A stretch of 64,000 bases of DNA from Arsenophonus sp031446125 (GTDB lineage: Bacteria > Pseudomonadota > Gammaproteobacteria > Enterobacterales > Enterobacteriaceae): NCBI GenBank assembly GCA_031446125.1, contig CP132909.1, forward strand, positions 558,001-622,000. The letters run 5' to 3'. Numbering within the stretch: position 1 is the stretch's first letter; each line of letters starts with the position of its first letter. This document shows, one piece after another, positions 51,934-62,645 of this stretch. The notes below the pieces were generated by a model, which saw nothing but the letters and a program-made list of their open reading frames with translations, did not search any database and had not been told where the DNA came from. A program made the position numbers and the translations under genes.

Positions 51934-52634
51934 ATTTTATTAACCACATAATTTTTAAAACTTTGTATAATTTTATTTTTATCTAAATGTCATAGTATAA
52001 ATTATTAGAATTTAATAAATACAACTCTAAAAATATAAAACTTTAATATTCATGGAGATATATTATCTTTATAATAAAAAAATATTTTTTTTAATAAAAA
52101 ATAATTTCCAAAAAATCTAATTACTTTTTATTGGCAATAATTAAATTATAAAAAAATTTTGTATTTTTTAATTATTGTTTTATAACAAAAATCATATTAA
52201 AAAAAATAAATATCTATCTTTTTTTACAAAGAAAAAATAAATACTTAAAAATGCTTCTTTTTAGAAAAAATTTCTAGAAAATTATAATAAATTTTTATAT
52301 TTTATTTACTTTCAATAATATTTTTATATAGCTACACAAAATTTTATAAAAACTATTAATACTGTATTATAATTTTTATTACTTTAATGATTTCAATTAA
52401 TACTTCTTTTAAAAATTAATCAATATTTTGTTTTTTCTGCAGATAAAAATCTTCTAAATACAATAAGTTTTAATATACAATTTAAAAAAAGAATAATAAA
52501 TTTTATATTTAAAATCTATTAAAATTTCTTTTGACATGATAATTTTATGATAATTTTTTTACTATATCTTAGACTTTAAATTTTAATAAAATATTTTTTT
52601 ATTAGAAATACTATAACTAACATGGAAAAATTAA
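51934..52634. other. Spacer polA/pabA, the eroded remainder of polA expected nearby
   Basis: 0.7 kb of A/T-rich spacer downstream of the shortened polA. In a full polA the proofreading and polymerase domains would continue here and beyond. No polymerase motif and no Spot 42 RNA (which follows polA in E. coli) can be recognised. Confidence 0.5.
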
Positions 52635-53537
52635 TTATTTTTTTATTAACCAATGATTACATTGTAAACTATTTAACCACCTGATAAATCCATAATAATG
52701 ACATAATTGACATAATTTTTCAAAATTACATTTTTGAAGAACCAACTCATGACAATCTTTATTAAGTTTAACATTTGTTTTAATAGTTGCTAATTTATAA
52801 GATAAAAAAGCAATTTCTTTATATTCTGACATTTTTTTTATTAAAATATTTGAACCACGCAATTTTAATCGTTTAATTACTGATAAATCTTTATAAATAT
52901 TAATCAAATTTCCAATATTCTGCAATAAAGATATTGCTGTTTTTTTTCCTATACCAGGCACTCCAGGTATACCATCTGAGGTATCTCCCATTAAAGCAAG
53001 CAGATCAATAATTAATTGAGGAGGAACACCATATTTGTTAATTACTTCTTTTGGCCCTAAAATAACATTTGTCATAGTATTTATTAATTTAATATCACTT
53101 GTTACTAATTGAGCCATATCTTTATCTCCTGTACTTATTAATACAGGCATATTATTTTGAGTTGCTCGTAAAGCTAATGTACCTATTACATCATCGGCCT
53201 CTACACCAGAAATAACAAATAAAGGAAACCCCATAGCTATAATTAATTCATGTAATGGAGGTATCTGTACACGCAAATTATCTGGCATTACTGGCCGTCG
53301 AAATTTATAATTATTAAATAATAAATGCCGAAAAGTTTTTCCTGGAGCATCAAAAACTATTGCAATATTAGTAGGCTCATATTTTATCATTAAACTGCGT
53401 AACATATTAATTACACCGTAAATGGCACCTGTTGGTTGTCCAGAAGCATTCATTAATGATGGAAAAGTATAATATGCTCGATAAAGATAAAAAGACCCAT
53501 CAATAAGAATAAATAATCTTTTTTTAATTTCGAACAT
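52635..53537 (-). CDS. polA: PolA reduced to its 5'-3' exonuclease domain
   Basis: Only 300 residues remain of DNA polymerase I (928 in E. coli): the N-terminal 5' nuclease that removes RNA primers. The nuclease motifs are intact: IDGSFYLYRAY (Asp13), VFDAPGKTFRH, SGVEADDVIGTLA, STGDKDMAQLV, and the helix-hairpin-helix GDTSDGIPGVPGIGKKTA. It ends cleanly after WLNSLQCNHWLIKK, near the start of the Klenow part. The same stand-alone form is known from Buchnera and other insect symbionts. Gap filling must rely on polymerase III. With ligA in the window, primer removal and nick sealing are both covered. Confidence 0.94.
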   Translation of the reverse strand: MFEIKKRLFILIDGSFYLYRAYYTFPSLMNASGQPTGAIYGVINMLRSLMIKYEPTNIAIVFDAPGKTFRHLLFNNYKFRRPVMPDNLRVQIPPLHELIIAMGFPLFVISGVEADDVIGTLALRATQNNMPVLISTGDKDMAQLVTSDIKLINTMTNVILGPKEVINKYGVPPQLIIDLLALMGDTSDGIPGVPGIGKKTAISLLQNIGNLINIYKDLSVIKRLKLRGSNILIKKMSEYKEIAFLSYKLATIKTNVKLNKDCHELVLQKCNFEKLCQLCHYYGFIRWLNSLQCNHWLIKK

Positions 53538-54748
53538 ACTTTTGAGAAAAATAGTTAGAGTTAGTAATAATCATATAATCTTTTTTATTGTAATATAAAA
53601 TATAATAAAGTTGAAGTAATTTGTTGACAAAATTCATTTTATAAAAATCTTTATAGATTAAAAAAAATATCAAAATGAATAACTTATAAATTATAATTTT
53701 TAATTTTAAATATACCTATTTCTTTTAGACATTAAAACATAATAAATATTTTTAAAAATATATATTTAACATATGTAAAATTTTGCAAAAGTATTAGTTT
53801 TAAATAAAATTAATTCATAAAAAACGAAAAACTATTATCAGAAACAATGCAAATATATACAGAATTTAATATTTAATATATTAAATTTATTTTTTTATAA
53901 AAGTTTTTATTATAACATTATGTTTACATAATTTTTTATAAATCAACCAATGATCGTAAAAAAATTTTTTGAAAAAATAAGTTACTAATTTTTATTTTGT
54001 AAAATGTAAACTTTGATCATATAAAAAATATTTATTAAATACGCAAAAAACTATAATCAAGTTATTATATTATAATATTTATATTAAAAAAATAAATATT
54101 AATAATTTAAAAATTAATAAATATTAATTTTAAATCAACAATATTTTTATCTTAAATCATTTATTATGTATTATTATAAAATAATTTTTTTTACATATTA
54201 AATAAACCTATAAAAACAATTAATTTTCTACTTTTTTATTAAAACAATTAATTTTTACATAAATTATATTAATAATCATTAATAAAATTATGCTCATGTT
54301 CTACTTATAATAAATTGATCAATAAATATGAATATTATTTACTACAAATTAGTAATAATAAATATATTTTCAGATAATAAATATAAAAAAATAATTATTA
54401 TTCCTAATTTTTATTATTTCAGCATAAAATATAAAATAATAGCTTTAAAAAATAATAATGTAATATTTTTTTAATTCAATCAAATAATATAATTATATTT
54501 TTTAATAAAAAATATCAAATAAAAATTACAAAAATATTTTCAATAAAAATAACAAAATACAAAAATAACTTAATCACAATAAAAACTCTTTTTTTTATAA
54601 AGAATTAAAAAATTAATATTTTTGTATTTTTTTGTAAATTATGTAAAAAAAATATTAATACATAATCATATTTTATATAATATAACTATTTTAGTTTAAA
54701 TTGCTTAAAATTTTAATTTTATATAAATTACAATATCAAAAAAAAATT
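53538..54748. other. Spacer polA/engB, no gene seen
   Basis: 1.2 kb of A/T-rich spacer between divergent genes. A TTGACA at 53624-53629 lacks a -10 at proper spacing. No RNA gene or ORF similarity. Confidence 0.6.
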
Positions 54749-55357
54749 ATGACATACAGAATTTATAATTATCATAAAACAAAATTTTTTATAAGCGCAC
54801 CTAATATTCATTATTTACCAAATGATAATAGTATAGAAATAGCATTTACTGGGGCTTCTAATGTCGGTAAATCAAGCGCATTAAACACACTTACACTGCA
54901 AAAAAAATTAGCATATACAAGTAAAAAACCTGGTAGAACACAATTAATTAATGTCTTTGAAGTAGAAAAAAAAATTAGATTAGTTGATTTACCAGGATAT
55001 GGCTATGCAAAAGCACCTATATTTACAAAAATACAATGGCAAAAAGCATTAAATGAATATTTGCATAAAAGAAAATCTTTAAAAGGTTTAATTATTTTAA
55101 TGGATATTAGAAATCCATTAAAATATATGGATATACAAATAATTAAATGGTCAACTGAAATACATATGCCTACATGTGTTTTATTAAATAAAGCAGATAA
55201 ATTAACGATTGATAAACAAAATTCCCAAATTAAAAAAGTACGTCATCAATTAAATTTTTTTTCTAAAAAAACAGAAGTTGAAATATTCTCATCACTTATG
55301 AAAATAGGAATTAATTTTTTGGAATGCAAACTAAATAGTTGGTTTAATGAAAATTAG
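54749..55357 (+). CDS. engB: EngB (YihA/YsxC), ribosome-assembly GTPase
   Basis: EngB is a GTPase needed for 50S subunit assembly. It has 202 residues from the chosen start (E. coli 210). Motifs are G1 TGASNVGKSS, G3 DLPGYGYA and G4 LNKADK, with KPGRTQLINVF as the switch region. I start at ATG 54749 (MTYRIYNYHKTKFFISAPNI) by alignment; the upstream TTG 54701 extension has no similarity. The usual Arg of the G1 loop (GRSN) is Ala here. In E. coli engB lies downstream of polA in the opposite direction; here it lies between dsbA and polA, so the order has changed. Confidence 0.94.
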   Translation: MTYRIYNYHKTKFFISAPNIHYLPNDNSIEIAFTGASNVGKSSALNTLTLQKKLAYTSKKPGRTQLINVFEVEKKIRLVDLPGYGYAKAPIFTKIQWQKALNEYLHKRKSLKGLIILMDIRNPLKYMDIQIIKWSTEIHMPTCVLLNKADKLTIDKQNSQIKKVRHQLNFFSKKTEVEIFSSLMKIGINFLECKLNSWFNEN

Positions 55358-55385
55358 ACTATATATTATTAATATTAAGAAATAA

Positions 55386-55410
55386 TACTTTTTATTACAA
55401 AAGTACTCTT
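55386..55410 (+). terminator. Terminator-like hairpin after engB
   Basis: Stem TACTTTT / AAAAGTA (7 bp) with loop TATTAC, followed by CTCTTTATT, 29 bp after the engB stop and before convergent dsbA. The T-run is imperfect. Confidence 0.35.
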
Positions 55411-55524
55411 TATTGCTAATTTAAAATAAAAAAATAGGTTGAAATGAAATATTTTAAAAAAATGATATCTAATAATTTATTTTATTATATATTGATAAAT
55501 TAATTATTTTTTTAAAAGATTTCT

Positions 55525-56154
55525 TTATTTTTTAATTAAAAAATTTATTATTTCAGAATAAATTTGAGGATAATTATACTTTTCAGTAGCTTTTATATTA
55601 TTATTGCATAACATATACTTTCCATTAACAAAAATTGCCGGTACCCCAATCAATTTAAAATCTTTTACTGCTTTTTCTTGTTTTATTAACAATGACTTTA
55701 CTAATAAACTATTTATAAGCATATCATATTCTTTAATTTTTATACCTAATTTAACAAATATATTTTTAATATCATTTGATGTATTAATTGATTTTGTTTT
55801 TTGTATTCCTTCAAATAATAAAGGTATGACTTTGTCTTCTATTGAAAATATTTTTGCTACAATCCAAGCTTTTGTTAATTCAGTACCTAATTCACCTAAA
55901 AAATTAACATGATAACGTTCCATTATTATATTTTTTGGTAAATTTTCTTTTACTTTTTTGGATATATTATATATATAATCAAATTCATAACAGTGTGGAC
56001 AATAAAAAGAAAAAAACTCTAATACTTGAGGTGCATTCTTTATGCTTTCATTAATTTTTATAAATTCAATACCTTCTTTATAACGCATAGCAGAAACATC
56101 AAAAAATACTAGCAAATAAATACAAGTTAAAAGAATTTTATTCATATTATTCAT
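55525..56154 (-). CDS. dsbA: DsbA, periplasmic disulfide oxidoreductase
   Basis: DsbA introduces disulfide bonds into proteins arriving in the periplasm. It has 209 residues (E. coli 208). A signal peptide ends near residue 22 (FFDVSA). The active site is CPHC at Cys52-Cys55 in EFFSFYCPHCYEF, and the cis-proline is Pro171 (IGVPAIF). It is more diverged than the cytoplasmic proteins. The start may be the ATG at 56154 or the one three codons later; the second (MNKILLT) looks more like E. coli. The partner dsbB is not in the window. In E. coli dsbA lies near polA. Confidence 0.93.
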   Translation of the reverse strand: MNNMNKILLTCIYLLVFFDVSAMRYKEGIEFIKINESIKNAPQVLEFFSFYCPHCYEFDYIYNISKKVKENLPKNIIMERYHVNFLGELGTELTKAWIVAKIFSIEDKVIPLLFEGIQKTKSINTSNDIKNIFVKLGIKIKEYDMLINSLLVKSLLIKQEKAVKDFKLIGVPAIFVNGKYMLCNNNIKATEKYNYPQIYSEIINFLIKK

Positions 56155-56587
56155 TAATTATTTCATTATATGTTATTATAAAATATAAAATAAAAAAATA
56201 TAAAATCATTACTATCAAAAAATATTTATAAATTTCTAAAATAAAAAAAATAAAAACATTTACTGCATAAATAAGTTTAAAATCTAAAATCAGTGCTTTA
56301 ATTTGTATCATTTTTCTCGTAGAAAAAATATCTATAGTTTTTTATGAAAAAAATAAATACATAAAATATTTATATGAAAATTATATTCGCTAAAATAATT
56401 ATTTATTTTATCTTAAAATAAATAAACTAAAAAATAAATAAAATCATATCTTTCAGATAATTCAAAGTATATATTAAAATTTCAATATAACAAATATTTA
56501 ATAAACTTAATATTTTTTAATAAATACTTAATCATTTTTCATTCTAAAAATATTAAAAATTTTTACAAAATATTAAAAAATCTTTAT
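56155..56587. other. Spacer gor/dsbA
   Basis: 433 bp of A/T-rich spacer. Nothing recognisable. dsbA and gor are not neighbours in E. coli, so a rearrangement point or deletion lies here. Confidence 0.5.
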
Positions 56588-57943
56588 TTATTGAATTGTT
56601 ACAAATTCTTCTGCTACAGTAGGATGAATAGCAACTGTATTCTCAAAATCTTTTTTAGTCGCTCCCATTTTTAATGCAACAGCAAACCCTTGTAAAATTT
56701 CGTCCATTCCAAAACCCAAACCGTGAATGCCAACAATTTTTTCTTTTTTTCCAAAACAAATCAACTTTATATGACAAGCTTGATGATGTTTAGTGACTGC
56801 TGTATACATTGAAACAAAAGAAGATTGATATATTTTCAGATGATTTTTACCAAATTTTTTTATTGCTTCTTTTTCTGTTAAACCAACCGTACCAATTGGA
56901 GGGTGCGTAAATATTACTGTAGGTATATTATTATAATCTAAATATTCATTAGATTTATTATTAAATAAACGTTCGGATAATCTACGACCAGCTGCTACAG
57001 CAGCTGGAGTTAAATGTACTCTATTTGTATTGTCACCAACTGCGTAAATTCTATTCACATTAGTATTCTGAAATTTATCAACTTTAATATAACCACTACT
57101 ATCTACTAAAACACCAGGTATAGAAAGATTTAAATCACCTGTCATAGGTTCACGACCAACAGCCCATATTAAGGTATCAATAATTATTGATTTACCATTT
57201 TTTAAATATAAAGTAAGTGTTTCATCATGATTTTTAACAACAGAACTAATCACTGATTCAGAATGTAATATTATTCCTTCATTTTTTATGATATTTAAAA
57301 ATGATTCAACAATAATGGAATCAAAACGACGCAAGGGTGCATGATGACGAACTAACAAATGTACTTCGCTACCAAATCCATTCAAGACAGAAGCTAACTC
57401 GACAGCAATATAACCAGCACCAACAATTGCAACTCTATTTGGTAAAGTTGTCAACTTAAAAAAACCATCTGAGTCTATACCATACTCTGAACCTAAAATC
57501 TTAGGTCGAATAGGGCAACCACCAGTTGCAATTAATATATGATCAGCAGTCAATTGATTACCATTAACTTCAATCATTTGATCACCAACAAAACGAGCAA
57601 ATCCATTAATAACTTTAACATTATTAATACGTAAACTAAATTCATAAGATTTATGTAGGGCATGAATATATTTTTGACGATTTATAATTAATTTTTTCCA
57701 ATCAAATTTATGAGTCATATCATAAAAACCATAACTAGACATATAAGTTTTTATATCTTTTGCAATTTGCGCTGCATACCACATAATTTTTTTAGGTACA
57801 CAACCAACATTTACACAAGTTCCACCCAAAATATTTGATTCAATAAGAGCACATTTTTTTCCATATTTAGCTGCACGGTTTATTGAAGAAATTCCAGCAC
57901 TACCACCACCAATAGCAATATAATCATAATGATTATTTATCAT
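56588..57943 (-). CDS. gor: Glutathione reductase
   Basis: Gor reduces glutathione disulfide with NADPH, keeping the cytoplasm reduced. It has 451 residues (E. coli 450). The FAD-binding motif is GGGSAGISS, the redox pair Cys43-Cys48 lies in GGTCVNVGCVPKK, the NADPH-binding motif is VGAGYIAVELA, and the C-terminal His440 is in AIHPTVAEEF. The CVNVGCVPKK variant separates it from lipoamide dehydrogenase (CLNVGCIPSK). GGAAGA lies before the ATG. Confidence 0.96.
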   Translation of the reverse strand: MINNHYDYIAIGGGSAGISSINRAAKYGKKCALIESNILGGTCVNVGCVPKKIMWYAAQIAKDIKTYMSSYGFYDMTHKFDWKKLIINRQKYIHALHKSYEFSLRINNVKVINGFARFVGDQMIEVNGNQLTADHILIATGGCPIRPKILGSEYGIDSDGFFKLTTLPNRVAIVGAGYIAVELASVLNGFGSEVHLLVRHHAPLRRFDSIIVESFLNIIKNEGIILHSESVISSVVKNHDETLTLYLKNGKSIIIDTLIWAVGREPMTGDLNLSIPGVLVDSSGYIKVDKFQNTNVNRIYAVGDNTNRVHLTPAAVAAGRRLSERLFNNKSNEYLDYNNIPTVIFTHPPIGTVGLTEKEAIKKFGKNHLKIYQSSFVSMYTAVTKHHQACHIKLICFGKKEKIVGIHGLGFGMDEILQGFAVALKMGATKKDFENTVAIHPTVAEEFVTIQ

Positions 57944-58535
57944 TTATTTTCTTCCATTGTATTAATTCAAATTATAAGAAATACTTTATAAGTAATGATC
58001 ATTAAAAATAAATTTTTTATTTTTTTATAAAAATCTTCATAAAATTTACTGAGATTTTTTATATGAAATTAAAATATACTTATCATATCAAAATAACTTT
58101 TATTTCTTTACTAAGCGTATTATTGCAATATCATGGAATAAATTAAAAAAGTTTAAATTTGTAAAAAACAAACCAGATAAATAAAAATAACAGATGAAAT
58201 TTATGTTTTTTAATTTATTGTTTTTAAAAAAATATTTTTTTAAAAAAGTATATTTTTTATTAATTTGTGTTTTTTATTTTTATATTCACAAAAAATATTT
58301 ATTATTTTTATTACAAATAAAAATAATAAATATTATATAAGTTTTCAATTTTTTAAAACTATATTTATATTTTATAATATCGAATATCAATATATAATAT
58401 TAAAGTAATACAAAATTAATAATTATGAATATCTAATAAATCAACTTCAAAAAATTTAATTATAATAGTATTAATTAAAAAAAATCAAAAAAAATAATTT
58501 ATTAAAAAATATAATAAAATACTTAAGTCATGATT
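57944..58535. other. Spacer glyS/gor
   Basis: 592 bp. A slightly G/C-richer stretch near 58110-58140 contains a small TATTGCAATA dyad. It has no ORF similarity and no RNA fold I can recognise. Confidence 0.5.
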
Positions 58536-60605
58536 TTATTGTAATAAAGAGATATCTCCTACTTGTAAAAATAATGCACGTAAATGACTTAATAATGTCA
58601 AACGATTAATTCTTACTAATTTATCACTATCCATCACCATAACATTACAAAAAAAATTATCAATCATTTCATTAAGAGAAACTAATTCCATTAATACATC
58701 TTGATATTTGTATTCTGATAATAATGGCAATAATCTATTTTTTAAAATGCATACATGATTGGCTAAAATAATCTCTTCTGGTGCTTTTAAAAAAGCAGTA
58801 ATAATATCTTTATTTAATTTTTCATTTGTTTTTTGTAAAATTTTAGATACTCTTTTATTCATTACTATTAATCTTTTAGCTATTGATAAATTACGAAAAT
58901 AAGTTACTGCTTTTAATCGGGCATCAAAATCTTTAGGTTTAGTTGGAAAACGGGATAAAACAGATTGAATGACATCTACAGAATATCCTTGTTCTTTATA
59001 CCAAACAATAGACCTTCCTAATATAAATTTAACAACATCATCGACAACATTTTTATTAATTAATTTACTTTCATAAAGCTCAGTAGCTTCTTGTGTTAAT
59101 CGTAACAAATCAAGATCGTAAGAATTTTCAACAATAATACGAAAAATACCAAGTGCGATACGTCTTAATGCAAAAGGATCTTTATCGCCTTTAGGATGTT
59201 TATTAACTCCTAAAATACCAACTAAAATATCAATTTTATCAGCTAAAGCTACTGAAACAGAAACTTTAGTAGACGGTAAAGAATCACCAGAAAAACGAGG
59301 TTGATATTGTTCTTTAATAGCTAATGCAATATCCTCTATTTCACCATCTAAAAGTGCATAGTGCATGCCCATAACACCTTGTAGTTCAGAAAATTCAAAA
59401 ACCATATGAGTCATTAAATCACATTTAGATAATAAACTAGCCCTATGAACATAATTAATATTTGCATTAATTTTTTTTGCAATACTAGTAGATATTATAA
59501 CTAAACGATTGGTTTTATCCAATAATGTGCCAAGATTTTTTTGAAATAAAACATTTTTTAATAATATGAAATTTTCCTCTAATTTTTTTTCACGATCTCT
59601 CATAAACAAATATTTAGCATCTGCTAATCGTGAACGAATAACTTTTTCATGCCCTAAAATTATTTTTTTTGGTTCTAAAGATTCAATATTAGCAACAAAA
59701 ATAAAATCGGTTATTAAATCACCAAATTGATTAAATACTGGAAAGTATTTTTGAATATTTGTCATAATATGAATTAAAACTTCCTTAGGAAGTAACAAAA
59801 ATTTTTTTTCAAATTTTGCACTTAATACTACTGGCCATTCGACTAATGCTGTTACTTCTTCCAATAAATGATTTGTATATTCAGAAAAACCACCTAATTT
59901 CTCAGCGATTTTTTGTATTTTATCTTTTATTAATTCCTTACGTTCTTTATAATCAGCAATTACTTTACCATATTCACATAAAATACTAGGATATTTTTTA
60001 GCAGAATCAAGACTAATAAAATATTTACCCATAAACCGATGACCATGTATTGTACGTCTGCTTTTAATACCAAAAACTTCACCTTTAACAAGATCTTGAC
60101 CTAATAACATAATTACAGTATGCACGGGACGAATAAATTCTGTTTTATTGTTACCCCATCGCATCATTTTCTGAAATGGAAAATTATTTATTGCTTTATT
60201 AACCATACTGTTCAATAATTCTTTAGCCGCTTTTCCTTTAATTATAGTACGATAAAATAACCATTCACCTTTATTAGTAATCAATCGTTCTGTTTGATCA
60301 AGGGTAATTCCACAATCTTGAGCCCATCTTTTAGCTATTTTAGTATATTCACCTGTAATACAATCAAACGAATTTATTATTGAAGGTCCGCGTTTTTTTA
60401 TTTCATGATTTGTTTGATATAACGCTAAATTAATTACTTTAATTGCTAAACGACGAGGAGATGCATACCAAATAACTTCTTTATATTTAAGAGAATTTTT
60501 TTTTAATTCATTTTCAAAATTTTTAGCAAATTTTTCAGCCAATGAACGAAGAGATTTTGGTGGCAACTCTTCTGTGCCAATTTCTACCAAAAAAGTTTTC
60601 TGCAT
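58536..60605 (-). CDS. glyS: Glycyl-tRNA synthetase beta subunit
   Basis: GlyS is the large subunit of the alpha2beta2 glycyl-tRNA synthetase and binds tRNA-Gly. It has 689 residues, identical in length to E. coli. Family blocks: EIGTEELPPKSLRSLAEKF, MRWGNNKTEFIRPVHTV, RLADAKYLFMRDREKKLE, GDSLPSTKVSVSVALADKIDILVG and DPFALRRIALGI. The anticodon-binding C-terminal domain is complete. AAGG lies before the ATG. It follows glyQ by 26 bp. Confidence 0.97.
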   Translation of the reverse strand: MQKTFLVEIGTEELPPKSLRSLAEKFAKNFENELKKNSLKYKEVIWYASPRRLAIKVINLALYQTNHEIKKRGPSIINSFDCITGEYTKIAKRWAQDCGITLDQTERLITNKGEWLFYRTIIKGKAAKELLNSMVNKAINNFPFQKMMRWGNNKTEFIRPVHTVIMLLGQDLVKGEVFGIKSRRTIHGHRFMGKYFISLDSAKKYPSILCEYGKVIADYKERKELIKDKIQKIAEKLGGFSEYTNHLLEEVTALVEWPVVLSAKFEKKFLLLPKEVLIHIMTNIQKYFPVFNQFGDLITDFIFVANIESLEPKKIILGHEKVIRSRLADAKYLFMRDREKKLEENFILLKNVLFQKNLGTLLDKTNRLVIISTSIAKKINANINYVHRASLLSKCDLMTHMVFEFSELQGVMGMHYALLDGEIEDIALAIKEQYQPRFSGDSLPSTKVSVSVALADKIDILVGILGVNKHPKGDKDPFALRRIALGIFRIIVENSYDLDLLRLTQEATELYESKLINKNVVDDVVKFILGRSIVWYKEQGYSVDVIQSVLSRFPTKPKDFDARLKAVTYFRNLSIAKRLIVMNKRVSKILQKTNEKLNKDIITAFLKAPEEIILANHVCILKNRLLPLLSEYKYQDVLMELVSLNEMIDNFFCNVMVMDSDKLVRINRLTLLSHLRALFLQVGDISLLQ

Positions 60606-60631
60606 AACGAATTAACCTTATAGTTTTCATG

Positions 60632-61531
60632 TTAATGCATAGAAATTTTTATTGCTTCACGAGAAGTATGATACACTTCTGCAACCATCTTTGTTAAGGT
60701 ACGAAGCCGCAAAACATAATTTTGTCGTTCAGTAACTGAAATGGCTTTACGTGAATCTAATAAATTAAAAACGTGAGCAGCTTTTAAAATACGCTCATAA
60801 GAGGGAAAAACTAATGGTATTTTTAGTGATAACAAATATTGTGTTTCTTTTTCATATTCGTCAAAACATTTAAATAAAAATTTAATATTAGCGTGTTTAA
60901 AATTATAAACTGATTGTTCAAATTCATTTTGTTGATAAATATCACCATAAGTAACATTTCCTAAAACACCTGTAGACCATAAAAGATCATAAACATTATC
61001 AACATCTTGAATATACATAGCTAAACGTTCAAGACCATAAGTAATTTCACCTGTAACAGGGTTACATTCTAATCCTCCAACTTGTTGAAAATAAGTAAAC
61101 TGAGTAACTTCCATACCATTTAGCCATATTTCCCAACCAATCCCAGACGCTCCTAAACTTGGATTTTCCCAATTATCTTCAATAAAACAAATATCATGAA
61201 TATTAAGATCTAATCCTAAGTCTTTTAAAGAATTAAGATATAATTCTTGCATATTATCAAGCGAAGGTTTTATAATCACTTGAAATTGATAATAATGCTG
61301 AAGGCGATTAGGATTTTTGGCATAGCGACCATCAGTTGGCCTACGACATGATTGAACATAAGCAAGAGCTATAGGATCCTTTCCAATAGCTCTTAAACAA
61401 GTCATAGGATGCGATGTTCCTGCACCTACTTCCATATCTAATGGTTGAATAATAGTACAACCTAGTTTTGCCCAATAATTTTGCAATGCAAAAATTAACC
61501 CTTGAAAAGTTTTTATATTAAAATATTGCAT
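60632..61531 (-). CDS. glyQ: Glycyl-tRNA synthetase alpha subunit
   Basis: GlyQ is the catalytic class II subunit that activates glycine. It has 299 residues (E. coli 303). Highly conserved blocks: QPLDMEVGAGTSHPMTCLRAIG, SCRRPTDGRYAKNPNRLQHYYQFQV, IHDICFIEDNWENPSLGASGIGWEIWLNGMEV and TQFTYFQQVGGLEC. The ATG aligns with E. coli MQKFDTRTFQG. The few residues missing are at the C-terminus (ends AIKISMH). Operon with glyS, order as in E. coli. Confidence 0.97.
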   Translation of the reverse strand: MQYFNIKTFQGLIFALQNYWAKLGCTIIQPLDMEVGAGTSHPMTCLRAIGKDPIALAYVQSCRRPTDGRYAKNPNRLQHYYQFQVIIKPSLDNMQELYLNSLKDLGLDLNIHDICFIEDNWENPSLGASGIGWEIWLNGMEVTQFTYFQQVGGLECNPVTGEITYGLERLAMYIQDVDNVYDLLWSTGVLGNVTYGDIYQQNEFEQSVYNFKHANIKFLFKCFDEYEKETQYLLSLKIPLVFPSYERILKAAHVFNLLDSRKAISVTERQNYVLRLRTLTKMVAEVYHTSREAIKISMH

Positions 61532-62645
61532 TTTATATATTTGAATTCACATAGTAAATTAGAATCTAGCAATTAATAAATGATTTCATAAATAAGAATC
61601 AAAATAATTACGAGATAGATTTTTATGATCTATTTTCTTAAAAATATTGAAATAACTATCAATTCTGTCATTTTCAGTATTTTTTTTATTAAATAAAATA
61701 ATAAAAAAGATCAGTGTAATAGATAAAAATTATTTTTTATATAATATTTTAAAATTATTAAATTATCAAATAATCAAAAATATTCTATTAAATTTTTGTA
61801 CAAAGAATTACTATTTTTATACATTGTAAGATTAATTATAGAAAAAAATAGAAAATCGACATCATATCATAAATATAAAATTATAAATTAATTATAATCC
61901 TATACCTTGAATATAATCTAAAAAATAAAAATATTTTTAGAATTTTTATTCACACATTCATGTAAATATCTCATATATATAATAAATCATGCAAAAAACA
62001 TATAAATATGTATCTTTTATAAGACAGATGTATATAATAATTGAAAAATAGATACAATAAATAATTATTTTTAATTATAATTATAAATCTTAAATTTATT
62101 AAAATTAATACTTTTAAAAAATTAAACTGTAACTCTTGCATTTGAATAGCAAAAAAAATTTTTATATAGTAAGAATTTAAATTCATATTTAAAATAGTAA
62201 ATTACATGCAATTCATATAAAAAAAAATACTATAAAAAAGTCATTTATACTTTTATAAAAAAATAATATCAAAAGCAATTTATAATTCTGATAAATTTTA
62301 TTAAATGATGAATATAAAACAACAAAAAATGATTATTTTAAAATATATAAATTAAAATATTCAATAAATTTAACTAATAAATTATCAAGCATTATTTTTA
62401 ATGTAATAATTAATAAAAAATATTTTTTATATAATCTCTATTTAAGATACCATCTATTTTTCCATGCAAAAATATAAGAAAAATATTTTATATTTTCATG
62501 CTCTAAAAAATATAAAAACCCATATTAAACATATTTTTATAATTGTATCTTTAATTTTACATATAAAATGTTTATTCTATTAATAATTATTAAATATAAC
62601 CTTAATCTCCTATAATCTTTTATTATTTAATAACCTGCAATAAAT
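61532..62645. other. Spacer glyQ/avtA, no gene seen
   Basis: 1.1 kb between divergent genes. A 71-codon minus-strand ORF at 61971-62186 is made of Ile, Leu, Phe, Tyr, Asn and Lys, typical of chance A/T frames, and is not called. No RNA gene seen. Confidence 0.6.

Noticed and set aside
52040..52634. Possible Spot 42 (spf) RNA after polA
   Set aside because: No GC-richer structured segment or recognisable spf sequence; polA itself is truncated and gene order is changed.
61971..62186. 71-codon ORF between glyQ and avtA
   Set aside because: Same low-complexity composition; no translation signal or similarity.
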